Assembly (NCBI RefSeq): GCF_963675165.1 | Contig: NC_087393.1 | Coordinates: forward strand, 2,547,502-2,611,501 | Reading direction: 5' to 3' | DNA from: Halichondria panicea | Taxonomy: Eukaryota; Porifera; Demospongiae; Suberitida; Halichondriidae | DNA length: 64,000 nucleotides | Shown here: positions 56,501 to 64,000 of the stretch, piece by piece | Numbering within the stretch: the first letter of the stretch is position 1 | Layout of the letters: each line of letters opens with the position of its first letter | Made by a program: the position numbers and the translations under genes | The notes under the pieces: generated by a model | What the model was told of the DNA's origin: nothing | Database searches by the model: none | What the model saw: only the letters and a program-made list of their open reading frames with translations

Positions 56501-56819
56501 CGCACCCCTGAGCCATGCGGTTGTCAGCCACTTAAGTAATACGGTATATACATTTACAATGTTTTTAAGCCTTAAGTACTAGTACTTTAATATATCCATT
56601 ATAGCACAACCATATTTATACACAATTTAACAAGCTATGATCTGACATGATGTACTCAGTTGTATTAACTCTACCTGGTATCCTAATTAAAGGCGTTATG
56701 CACTCACCTAAAATATCCAGTTGCTGCTTTATACTCTCAGCTGCTTTCATCTTTTTCCTAGGAGGCCCATCTGTACGTGTGTCTGACTGAAATCGAGCTC
56801 TTTTTGACCTTGCAGCCAT
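50577..56819 (-). CDS. F-box/leucine-rich repeat protein, 4 exons
   Basis: Exons on the minus strand: 56819-56708, 54432-54065, 53918-53719, 50751-50577. Total 855 nt, 284 residues, all junction phases consistent. Exon 1 is basic (MAARSKRARFQSD, PPRKKMKAAESI), possibly a nuclear-localisation signal. Exon 2 opens with an F-box (about 40-85: ILDGLPDNIMLCILSLLDIW, then SRVCKRFHHLYSDEFIW), followed by LRR-like segments: CPNITSIAVHQCDM, IKLTHLSFVECKS, WPNLTHLSFEGTTMIGDSDL, and YLNLGGCYRISRG in exon 4. The F-box should bind SKP1 in an SCF ubiquitin ligase and the LRRs the substrate. It is shorter than most FBXL proteins; the ortholog is not identified. Exon 4 fits by phase, acceptor (TCCCACAG) and LRR character. 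Confidence 0.82.
50766..50960. repeat. Dispersed repeat, copy of 30676-30880
   Basis: See the shared landmarks CTCTCCTTT, AATAAGATAAAATAC (duplicated here), AAAAAGGAGAGCCTG, AAGTCGCGTGAGGG and GTGAAAATGAGCGTGGGC. It lies in F-box intron 3, just upstream of exon 4. Confidence 0.65.
51390..51530. repeat. Foldback repeat with GGCCTTACTTTTTC arms
   Basis: CAGACCTTACTTTTTCTTAA on the left and AAAAAGTAAGGCCTGGGAAC plus GAGGCTA on the right. It belongs to the family seen at 31930-32070. Confidence 0.6.
51887..52284. mobile_element. Tigger/pogo-like MITE (CAGTAAACTCTCGTTAATCCGG ends)
   Basis: Left end TACAGTAAACTCTCGTTAAT and right end GCCGGATTAGCAAGAGTCTA are imperfect inverted repeats. The interior shares AAACCACACCCAAAAC, TATGTCCGGCTGTAATA and CATTTC-GGACTAGTTTTGTGCA-like sequence with 60953-61482. 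There is no transposase. It lies in F-box intron 3. Confidence 0.65.
53174..53288. repeat. Near-perfect palindrome, 46-bp arms
   Basis: Left arm GTGCCTCGATTAGGCTAATT...TTGAGTGTGGG; right arm CCCACGCTCAACG...GCCTAATCGAGGCAC. The loop is about 23 bp. An AGGAGGTACGACACGC end precedes it, so it may be a CAGAGGAGGT-type element missing its right terminus. Confidence 0.65.
55260..56462. mobile_element. 1.2-kb element with CATAGATAGTAGAGGAG termini
   Basis: Left end CATAGATAGTAGAGGAGAGG followed by GATTGGAAACGCATGCG; right end CGTATGCGTTTCCAATCCCT followed by CTCCTCTACTATCTATG. Flanking GTCAGCT at 55253-55259 and 56463-56469 is a likely target duplication (7-8 bp). The interior has only short open frames and no recognised transposase. 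A single related end is at about 21323-21347. It lies in F-box intron 1. Confidence 0.75.
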
Positions 56820-56884
56820 TTTTCCTTATAGTGCCCACTGCTAAATTATTGCTGATTCAGCAAAGCAAGTACACGTACCTTTAT

Positions 56885-57726
56885 TAGCCTCGATCCCAGC
56901 CCCTCTCACTATAGACTCGCAAGCCACTCCCTTTTCTCTGATTGGACGGGGGCGGGAGAAAAGGGACTGGTGACTCTGGGACACAGTTTGTGTCTCTACC
57001 AGAATTTGGGTAGAGATTATTCATTGATTTTTCCACGTGATCCAAAAATTGCGTGAGGTTAAGTAGAATTGCGTAGCCTGCAAAAGTGATCGCGGGCTTC
57101 TTAGCTACAGTTTAAGAATGGATGCTAGTGCTAGAAAAGAGAAGATGATGGAGTAATAACATCATCAGGCATTCAGCTAGGATATAGTCATCTAAGACAC
57201 CAGCAGAGATTAGCTTGTTTTAGTTTTACGTGATGCGAACTGGCAGCCGAAAGTCATTGGTTGCCTAAAGCTTTTAATAACCTGTACAATACAAGACAGA
57301 TAATGGCAGACGGCAGCAGTTGAATTGAGAGTAGTCAGACTTGTACAAGCTGTCTTAAATCGCTGCCACTCCTCGGTTCAAAGAAGGACTGCCAAGATTT
57401 CTACGTTCATCAGCTGTTCCATGCTAATCCACAAGTTATGGCACAACAGACACTGGTACAAGGATCTATAAAATCAAAAGGCTGGCTAAATAGATCTGTA
57501 TACTTGTCTTCTGTGTGTCTTTAGCTTTTGACGCATCAGAATAAATTGGATAATTTGCACGTGACATTAATATTTAATAGCATTCCTGATTTACACAAGC
57601 TGTAGCCCAGAGTCACCAGTCCCTTTTCTCCCGCCCCCGTCCAATCAGAGAAAAGGGAGTGGCTTGCGAGTCTACTCTCACTAAGCAGCGTCTTTCTCAA
57701 CTGAGAGCGGCTTGGAATCGAGGCTA
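56885..57726. mobile_element. 842-bp foldback element with TAGCCTCGAT ends
   Basis: The outer arms exceed 100 bp: TAGCCTCGATCCCAGC, then GACTCGCAAGCCACTCCCTT, TGATTGGACGGGGGCGGGAG and AGTCACCAGTCCC-type sequence, mirrored at 57606-57726. Flanks TACCTTTAT and AGCCTTTAC share CCTTTA, an imperfect duplication. The spacer (57010-57600) has no recognised coding sequence. It is just upstream of the F-box start codon. Confidence 0.75.
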
Positions 57727-57744
57727 AGCCTTTACGGTAAAGTT

Positions 57745-58190
57745 CAGAGGAGGTTGGACGCGCGTCATCCACCGTCAGGTTTTATCACGTGCGCTCATAA
57801 GAATCTAATGGCCAATTAGGCACCATTAGGCACCTCGATGCTCCACTGTTTTGTAGGCTGTACAGAGACACTGTAAGTAGCCAGAAGTGGTCTAGGAGCA
57901 TTCCCACCGCCCTCTCACTTTCCCTACACTGCTGAAAAGATTCCAAGATGGATCTAGACTAGTATTTAGATTTTTTTGACACTTTTCCAATTTTTGTTTA
58001 ACAGGATTATGATCTATATGAGCAGAGGAGGTCAGAGCACCATTAATCTGTTTCTCTTTAGCGTTTTCTAGCTCTTACTTGCACTGATAAGCTTTTACAT
58101 TCTCACCTTTGACCTCAAAGGAATTCTATAAAGGTTTATAATTATCACATGACTGAAGGCGTCACGATGATGCGTGTCCAACCTCCTCTG
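57745..58190. mobile_element. CAGAGGAGGT-type element, 446 bp, perfect 9-bp duplication
   Basis: Begins CAGAGGAGGTTGGACGCGCG and ends TGCGTGTCCAACCTCCTCTG. Flanks GGTAAAGTT at 57736-57744 and 58191-58199 are identical. No coding sequence. It starts 18 bp after the preceding foldback element. Confidence 0.85.
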
Positions 58191-58244
58191 GGTAAAGTTC
58201 GTACAAGTTAGAGTGCGCATGCGCAGTAGTCTATCGAGTGGACG

Positions 58245-58299
58245 CAGACTCGCAAGCCGTTACTGTTCGCCTGCAACAGTGACGGCTTGCGAGTCTAGA
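58245..58299. repeat. Short hairpin AGACTCGCAAGCC/GGCTTGCGAGTCT
   Basis: The arms flank GTTACTGTTCGCCTGCAACAGTGAC, itself partly self-complementary. AGACTCGCAAGCC also occurs in the 56885 element. Confidence 0.6.
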
Positions 58300-58760
58300 G
58301 AAGAAAAGAGCACCGGTGAAATTCTATCAGGTGCATCCGCGAACACACAAGATGGTGCCAGATTAGACGTGGCAGCAGATTTTGGGGGAAGCAGATTTGA
58401 GAGAGCATTTTTTGATGTTAGGGTATTCAACCTGTACACACCCTCAAACAGGCAACCCCAACTCGTATCCTGCAAGACTCCATTGGTAAGCGCAACAAGT
58501 AATGTTTGTAATGAGCTTACGTCACAAACAGCGTGTAAGAGAAATAGAACATGGATTGTTTACGCCTTTGGTTTTCTCTGCTACTGGAGGTATTGGTCCG
58601 GCCCCAGCTATTGTCTACAAGAAACTAGCTTCAATGCTGGCAGAGAAACATGACAAAACATACAGCACAATGGATGAGATGTAGGCTAACTTTCTCCCTC
58701 ATAAGATCAGTGATTATGTGCATCAGAGGCTCTAGGAAGTCATTCACCACCACCACACCA
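58300..58760 (+). pseudogene. Decayed retroelement ORF fragment
   Basis: The frames shift: first GARLDVAADFGGSRFERAFF, DVRVFNLYTPSNRQPQ, then in another frame EQRVREIEHGLFTPLVFSAT, GGIGPAPAIVYKKLASMLAE, KHDKTYSTMDEM, and in a third RCRLTFSLIRSVIMCIRGSR. The D-FWGGRFE-TFFDVRVFNP-APSNR and REIEHG-FTPLVFS-TGG patterns are, as I recall, frequent at the C-terminal side of reverse-transcriptase ORFs in cnidarian and sponge genomes. At least two frameshifts disable it. Confidence 0.6.
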
Positions 58761-59000
58761 TGGAAGGCCTTAGACACTGGCACTATTGACCTAGCAACCC
58801 AAGAAAGCCTTTATCCCTTTCCAGGTCAATCACACACAATCTGGAACCTGGAACAGTTCCATCACTTTAGTTTGCATCTGAGCCCAACCCACCAAATTAG
58901 CTTGATGTTATCGCCGCCCCCAATGAAGTGGCTATGGCTTGGTAGAGATGGGCGTGGGTCAATGGCTGTGCACAAACTAACCATGGATTTTATGCCTTGC
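58761..59000. repeat. Repeat shared with 63825-64000
   Basis: GGTCAATCACACACAATCTG, CTGGAACAGTTCCATCACTT, GAGCCCAACCCACCAAATTA and TTATCGCCGCCCCCAATGAA recur at 63840-64000. In the right-hand copy the piece TTTAGTTTGCATCAC is expanded to three units. It follows the retroelement fragment and may be its 3' tail. Confidence 0.75.
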
Positions 59001-59511
59001 TGCTGCCTCGATGGAAGTATGTGTGGCCTTTAAAAACTGCACTCTGGTCAACTAAGCTGCTTAGCAAGCATGTAGACTATTGTAGAGCTTGTGTCCACTT
59101 GTGAAGTGCCTGTGTAACACAAATGGCTTGCTGCTTCCTCTTCGAAAATATTCTATGGCTACATAGTCCAGAGGGTCTACCAATGGATACTACTCAGTCC
59201 TACATGCTGTATAGCTTGTTTTAAACCTTTTTTTTTTTAAGTGTCCTAATTGAACAGCTCAGCAGAACTTCAAAGGATAATCGGATTCATGATACTATCC
59301 AATCTGCCACAGAATCCAATATCATGCAACATTCACAAGTTGATAACACGCTCCCTCCCAGATTATTGTTGTAAAATTTACAACAATTTGACCAGTAAAG
59401 GGTTATATGCTTTACTGTTTCACATGCTTTGTTTTGTTTTCATTTCACTTGTAATAATTATTATTATATAAAAAAATATCGGATGGACGCATGATATGTC
59501 ACCCGAACCTT

Positions 59512-59977
59512 GCGTGACATAGACTCGCTGGCCAGTCCATCCTAGTAATGAGCCTTTAAATGATTAAAATAATGTTTTGCGTTATGCGTGTTAAGTGCTA
59601 ACGCATTAGATCCAAAGGTCAGGAATGCAATACGCATTGGGTCCAAAGGTCAGGAATGCAGAACGCAATAATTTTCTAGTGTCATTATTCTTAACCTTTT
59701 GACCATGTCGAACCTCCTCTGCTGGTCAACTGCCAATCAACGAGTTATTCTCATTACCCATTTCGGTAATTCATTGTAGTTGGGCTGGGTCTTATGTTGT
59801 GTTAGATAAACCACGGGACATAACCCACATTCACTTGATAGTTACGACGCAATTTTAGTCATGCTTTGGTCAACCGCACAAACCACAAGATGATATCATA
59901 CAAAAATTCCACTAGATGATTGGTAGTTGACCAGTCCCAATCCCTAGGATGGACTGGTCAGCGAGTCTATAGCGTGA
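59512..59977. mobile_element. Element with GACTCGCTGGCCAGTCCATCC inverted ends
   Basis: Left end GCGTGACATAGACTCGCTGG plus CCAGTCCATCCTA; right end TAGGATGGACTGG plus TCAGCGAGTCTATAGCGTGAC. The interior holds one ACCTCCTCTG terminus (about 59710-59719) of the CAGAGGAGGT family and a CGCAATACGCATTGGGTCCA-type duplication (59620-59665). No coding sequence. Confidence 0.6.
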
Positions 59978-60119
59978 CATACATGAAGGGGGATATTCAT
60001 ATAGGGTTTACGAAGGAAGATATGTACATTCTGACTCAAATCGTTCATAATGTACATGTATCTTTACAATGTCATGGCTTGTCTACAGTTCATAAAGGAA
60101 CTGATTAATAATAAATGAT

Positions 60120-60710
60120 AAGTTGTCATGGATAATTTATGATTATAGAGTATGGACACATTTCAAGAGTAGAAAGAACCTACAAAGAAACAACTAAAAG
60201 CTTGCAGACACACATAGCTCAGATTCCTACTTCCTTGATATGTCTTCACTAGCAGGAGGGGGGCCCACTCACTGGCACACATTGTCAATGTGTAAATTGC
60301 CACAACCCAAATGGAAAGAAACCTATTTCAGAATCACCAACAACAGCTAAGAGGATGGGTAGAAAACACAGAGGAGGCTGCCTTACAGTAGTTTGTCAGT
60401 CTGTCCTGACAGCTATACTCCTATAGCTAGTGAAGTCAAGAAGGCAGAGATTGCTCAAGATTAAGGAACTGTAAATTTTACATCAGCATGTGTTGGAAGG
60501 AAGAGTGTGGCAGATATCATGTGATCTTTAATTGACCTTTGACCCAATGCATGCATCAGGTGATCTGTCTAATTCCCCTAGGTAGGGGAGCAACTTCAAG
60601 TCTAATCCCCAACTAATCCCCACTTATCCCCGGTAGGGGGGAGGTGGGGCATTACTTTGACAAGTGCATTATTAACCCAAGGCCGCCTTACAGTAGTCTG
60701 TCAGTCTGTC
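60120..60710. other. Unassigned intergenic DNA
   Basis: No exon or terminal repeats recognised. CCTTACAGTAGT-TGTCAGTCTGTCC is present twice (about 60382 and 60686), suggesting a small duplication. Confidence 0.35.
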
Positions 60711-60831
60711 CAGAGGAGGTACGACATCCGCGTGTCATCCGCATGTCTTTAACACACACATTCCGAACTTTGACCTAAGGAATGTGTGTCTAAAATGTTT
60801 CCTTTGACACGCGGATGTCGTACCTCCTCTG
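60711..60831. mobile_element. CAGAGGAGGT-type foldback MITE, 121 bp, perfect 9-bp duplication
   Basis: Begins CAGAGGAGGTACGACATCCG and ends CGGATGTCGTACCTCCTCTG. CAGTCTGTC flanks it on both sides (60702-60710, 60832-60840). It is near-identical to 21354-21484. Confidence 0.85.
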
Positions 60832-60952
60832 CAGTCTGTCTGTGTGTGTGTCTGTCTGTCGCTCAGTTTGGCTTACCTGGTGATTTAGGCATCACAATTT
60901 GTACGTAGGGAAACTTGTAGGCTACAATGTAGCATTAAAACTAAGTATAGGA

Positions 60953-61482
60953 TACAGTAGACTCGGTCACCCTTGGCGCGTGGCCTTGGGACCATGCAGC
61001 TTGGCCGGAATAGCGAGGTGGCTGTAGCTCAGAAAGTAGCCGCGGCTTAAAAACTACCTTACCTCGAATATAATTACTACTTTTGCGGTTCTTGTCTCGA
61101 GGATAATGTAGATTTTGTTCTCTATTTATGCGTAATTCAATTTTATTTGCTAAACCACACCCAAAACGTCATATCCGGCTGTAATACACGTATAAAATTA
61201 CCTTGTTTGGGAACAGCTAGCCTCGATCCCAGGCCGAGTTTTCGCTTTTATAACGGTTAGGCAAATTGTTCGCCTAACCGTTATAAAAGCGAAAACTCGG
61301 CCTGGGATCGAGGCTAGGGAACAGCCAGCACTGGCCGCGCCGGTAACCGGAATAGCGAGTGGCCGTACTTCAGGGTGAGTTTTGTGCAGTAAAAATATAG
61401 CTAGCATTCCGTGCCAAGCCAATTGGCCGGTATATCGAGGTGGCCGTACTTCAGGAAGCCGGAATAGCGAGAGTCTACTGTA
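60953..61482. mobile_element. Tigger/pogo-like MITE, host of a nested insertion
   Basis: Left end TACAGTAGACTC, right end GGAATAGCGAGAGTCTACTG plus TA. The interior contains CCGGAATAGCGAGGTGGC and its variants and resembles 51887-52284. The 61218-61316 foldback element is inserted within it. Confidence 0.7.
61218..61316. mobile_element. 99-bp perfect-palindrome element with TAGCCTCGAT ends
   Basis: Left arm TAGCCTCGATCCCAGGCCGA through AAAAGCG-type sequence to GGTTAGGC, mirrored almost perfectly on the right. Flanking GGGAACAGC at 61209-61217 and 61317-61325 is a perfect 9-bp duplication. Confidence 0.85.
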
Positions 61483-61546
61483 TACCACACCTAAGAGGAG
61501 GATATAATTATAGGGTGCATATCCTCCGAGTAGGTGTGGTATATCT
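61478..61546. repeat. Short hairpin GTATACCACACCTA/TAGGTGTGGTATA
   Basis: Arms of about 27 bp, with inner GAGGAGGATAT/ATATCCTCC, abut the right end of the Tigger-like element. Confidence 0.6.
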
Positions 61547-62639
61547 GACTTATACCACGTGACAGCAGCACTATAAAAGGACCTCCCCCTAGCAACAATT
61601 CAATCCACGATGCAGACTGCAAAAAAGAACAAGACTATGCCGGATTTTGCAGCCGTCAAAGAGCTAGTTGAGCAACATGTTGACTCATACAGATGCTCAA
61701 GAGCTTCCTTGGTCCAAGCGTTGACCATTCGACGTCCCCTACTGGAGTTGCAAGCTTTTCTTGGATAAAATGTATTTAAACCGCGCCCATGGACCCATGG
61801 AAGCTTAGCCATCTTGTTGGAGAGCACCTTTCGTGTTTCTGCCGTCGCTTTGAGTCTTAGTACTGTCAAGCATGGCTCTTTTCTCTTCGCTTACTTTCTT
61901 GAACAAATGAAAAAACTAAAAAACAACTTGAAAAACTGTGCATGCCTGGGGCTGTATGCTAATATTCTATATATCCTACAGCTGTTGACCAATGAGATCA
62001 ATTAGTGGTGACGTAAGTGTGGTATAAAAAGCTTTGTTTCGCAAGAAGCTTTTTGCGTACTACTAAACGCGGCTATTATTTGAAACATAAACCATTATAA
62101 TTAGATGCGGCTATTATTCGAAACATAAGCCAATAATTACAGGTTTGTCTCTGTGTTTAGTCTCTGGGATCCTACTTCTCTGCATGAGGCTCCAGGCTTT
62201 TTTGCTGTGATCCATACTTCTCTGCATGAGGCTCCAGGCTTTTTTGCTGTGATCCTAGTCCACAGTGCATATAAATATCCTGTTCTCAAATGTTTTAGCA
62301 CGCCTCCAGTCTGGTTTAGCTCCTGAGTTGCTGTGCTACACAGTTCAATAAGTCATACAGTCATGATAATTATTCATCACTACATGCACTGCATTATATA
62401 ACTCTTCTGGTTTCTTTATAATCATGTCATGTCACCAACCGAGGGTTTGCACTTTAGTGCTCTAGTTAAACATGCCTTCCTGGCTCTTATACCTTTACTG
62501 TTCATGAACTCATGCACCTTATGTATATCAGAGGAAATATCCTGTAGACTATATAAGCTCTTATAGTGTGTCCATCACATTTATTAATTGAGCTATATTG
62601 TTTCTAGCACTGCTTAGGCGTTATGCAGTCCCTAGTTGC
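61547..62639. other. Intergenic DNA with a short internal tandem duplication
   Basis: At 62170-62264 a roughly 50-bp unit (CTTCTCTGCATGAGGCTCCA, then GGCTTTTTTGCTGTGATCC) is present twice. The following sequence matches 48660-48850. Open frames at 61600-62005 on both strands look like chance, with no conserved motif. Confidence 0.45.
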
Positions 62640-62745
62640 TTTCATAATTATAGGTCCACAATGTCCATCTGTACCACCTGTGTCTGACTGAAATCGAGCT
62701 CTTCTTGACCTTGCAGCCATTATTCCGTATAGTGACCACTTTTAT
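62640..62745 (-). pseudogene. Decayed copy of F-box gene exon 1
   Basis: CATCTGTACCACCTGTGTCT, GACTGAAATCGAGCTCTTCT and GACCTTGCAGCCATTATTCC match 56767-56833 (including the start codon and 5' flank) with small indels. The Lys-rich second half is degraded. The remaining F-box exons are absent here. Confidence 0.75.
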
Positions 62746-63122
62746 TAGTCTTAGCAAGCAGACGTCAGAGTTGCAAGACTGAACACCTTAAATCTGGCAT
62801 CCACTTATCTACACATGCGTAGCCTAGGAGGGGAGGGAAAGCATTTGTGTATGTCTTCATGCAATACACATTTTATCACAACAAAAACCCACACTTAATA
62901 TTTTTATAAAGTGCAGTGATGGAGCTAGCTCTCAGTTCGAGCAAAATAAATCTGAAGAGCATAACAGATCTAAAGATCAAGTGTAACATTTTTTTGCTAC
63001 AGCTCATGGAAGGAAGTTGTTGATGGTGTTGGCAGCACAGTCAAAGGAACAGTGTGGAGGCATGTACGAAGTGAATAAGCCAATGTCACAAATGCTACAG
63101 AGTATGCTGGTATTGTCAAACC

Positions 63123-63558
63123 AGGGTTTCACCCAGGATTTTAAGTTTGGGGGGGAAGTTAAAAAAAAACCGCACGCGCCAGCGCAAAAACATTGAGGCC
63201 ATGCCCATTTCCAGTCACCACACCTCTTATATTATTGTTTGTGCCCTATTAGCGACGTTGCCTGGCAATGTGCATTGACAGGCAACTCCATGTAACTTGG
63301 TATGCTGGTTTGAAATTGTGGACCGAACACTATAGAAACCACATGTACTAATTAGCAATGGATATAATTATAGATTTGTGGTAAGACTATAGGTGCATGA
63401 TGACCAATCATCCTCTATATAGCAAAGCTACATGTAGCAAAAGACTGTGTCTAGATAATGTTGGGTATATATAGTGCCCCTCTCTCCTCCTATTTCCCCC
63501 TCTTTTTTTGGGGGGGAAGCTTCCCCCCCGCCCCCCCCCCTACTAGATGAAGCCCTGC
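63123..63558. mobile_element. Element with CAGGGTTTCACCCAGG / CTAGATGAAGCCCTG ends
   Basis: The left end CAGGGTTTCACCCAGGATTT and right end CTACTAGATGAAGCCCTG are imperfect inverted repeats followed inward by G-run and C-run tracts (GGGGGGGAAG and CTTCCCCCCCG). CAAAC flanks both sides, possibly part of the target duplication. There is no transposase frame. Confidence 0.6.
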
Positions 63559-64000
63559 AAACAATATGCAGTGTTCCAACATCATGTATCGAGAAAGAGC
63601 AAATTGAGCTTGCTGATGCTATTCCTCTGAGAAATCGGCTGGTGTGTTAGCAATGCCCAGAACACATGCATGCACTGCGTTCAAACCAGTGACGAAGAGA
63701 AACAATGGTTGCATGATGCTCACAAACCATTGCCAATCTTGCATGTGCATCACATTTACTTAAAGCACCGCAGGTGTTGATGCCTCGGTACGCAGTGGAG
63801 ATGCCACAACAAACACACTACTGTATATCCCTTTACAGGTCAGCCGCACACAATCTGGAACCTGGAACAGTTCCATCACTTTAGTTTGCATCACTTTAGT
63901 TTGCATCACTTTAGTTTGAATCTGAGCCCAACCCACCAAATTAGCTTGATGTTATCGCCGCCCCCAATGAAGTGGCTACGGCTTGTAGAGATGGGCGTGG
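63559..64000. other. Unassigned sequence ending in the 58761-type repeat
   Basis: No gene recognised between 63559 and 63824. From 63825 it matches 58780-59000 and runs off the window. Confidence 0.5.

Noticed and set aside
61600-62005. Small frames on both strands near 61.6-62.0 kb
   Set aside because: No motif, splice partner or conservation clue; they lie among repeats and fit chance.

Overview
The window looks like nuclear DNA of an early-branching metazoan, most likely a demosponge. The basis is an AT-rich, repeat-dense sequence; compact genes cut by many short GT-AG introns; animal-type genes (RSAD1, casein kinase 1, arrestin-domain, F-box/LRR); and a Pmp-like beta-helix/multi-membrane receptor family that, to my recollection, is expanded in sponges and cnidarians. 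Species is not established. Exon models were built by hand from splice sites and reading phase. Each of the four complete spliced models (RSAD1, cpRas1-like, CK1, F-box/LRR) adds up to a whole number of codons ending in a stop.

Layout. 0-3.6 kb: a repeat, a small secreted-protein gene (minus) and the last two exons of a probable NPRL3 gene (plus). 3.86-12.64 kb: RSAD1/HemW-like radical SAM protein (plus, 17 exons), whose intron 7 carries a tandem array of seven initiator tRNA-Met units. 14.15-18.19 kb: an intronless 1344-residue beta-helix/multi-TM receptor-like gene (minus). 18.2-24.3 kb: mobile-element debris, a broken copy of the last four RSAD1 exons, and a frameshifted two-TM exon. 24.30-38.97 kb: a vWA protein of the circularly permutated Ras 1-like family (minus, 21 exons), with a second intronless beta-helix/multi-TM gene (32.2-35.7 kb, plus) nested in its 5.9-kb intron 6. 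39.31-49.04 kb: casein kinase 1 delta/epsilon (plus), divergent from the vWA gene. 49.49-50.41 kb: an intronless arrestin-domain gene (plus), tail to tail with an F-box/LRR gene (50.58-56.82 kb, minus, 4 exons). 56.8-64 kb: transposon and retroelement fragments and a decayed copy of the F-box first exon.

The genes are mostly independent housekeeping or signalling loci rather than one pathway. The two points of greatest interest are the pair of intronless Pmp-like receptor paralogs, placed differently from the intron-rich genes around them, and the initiator-tRNA array inside a protein-coding intron. Two short foldback transposon families with 9-bp target duplications have shaped the introns and intergenic DNA.
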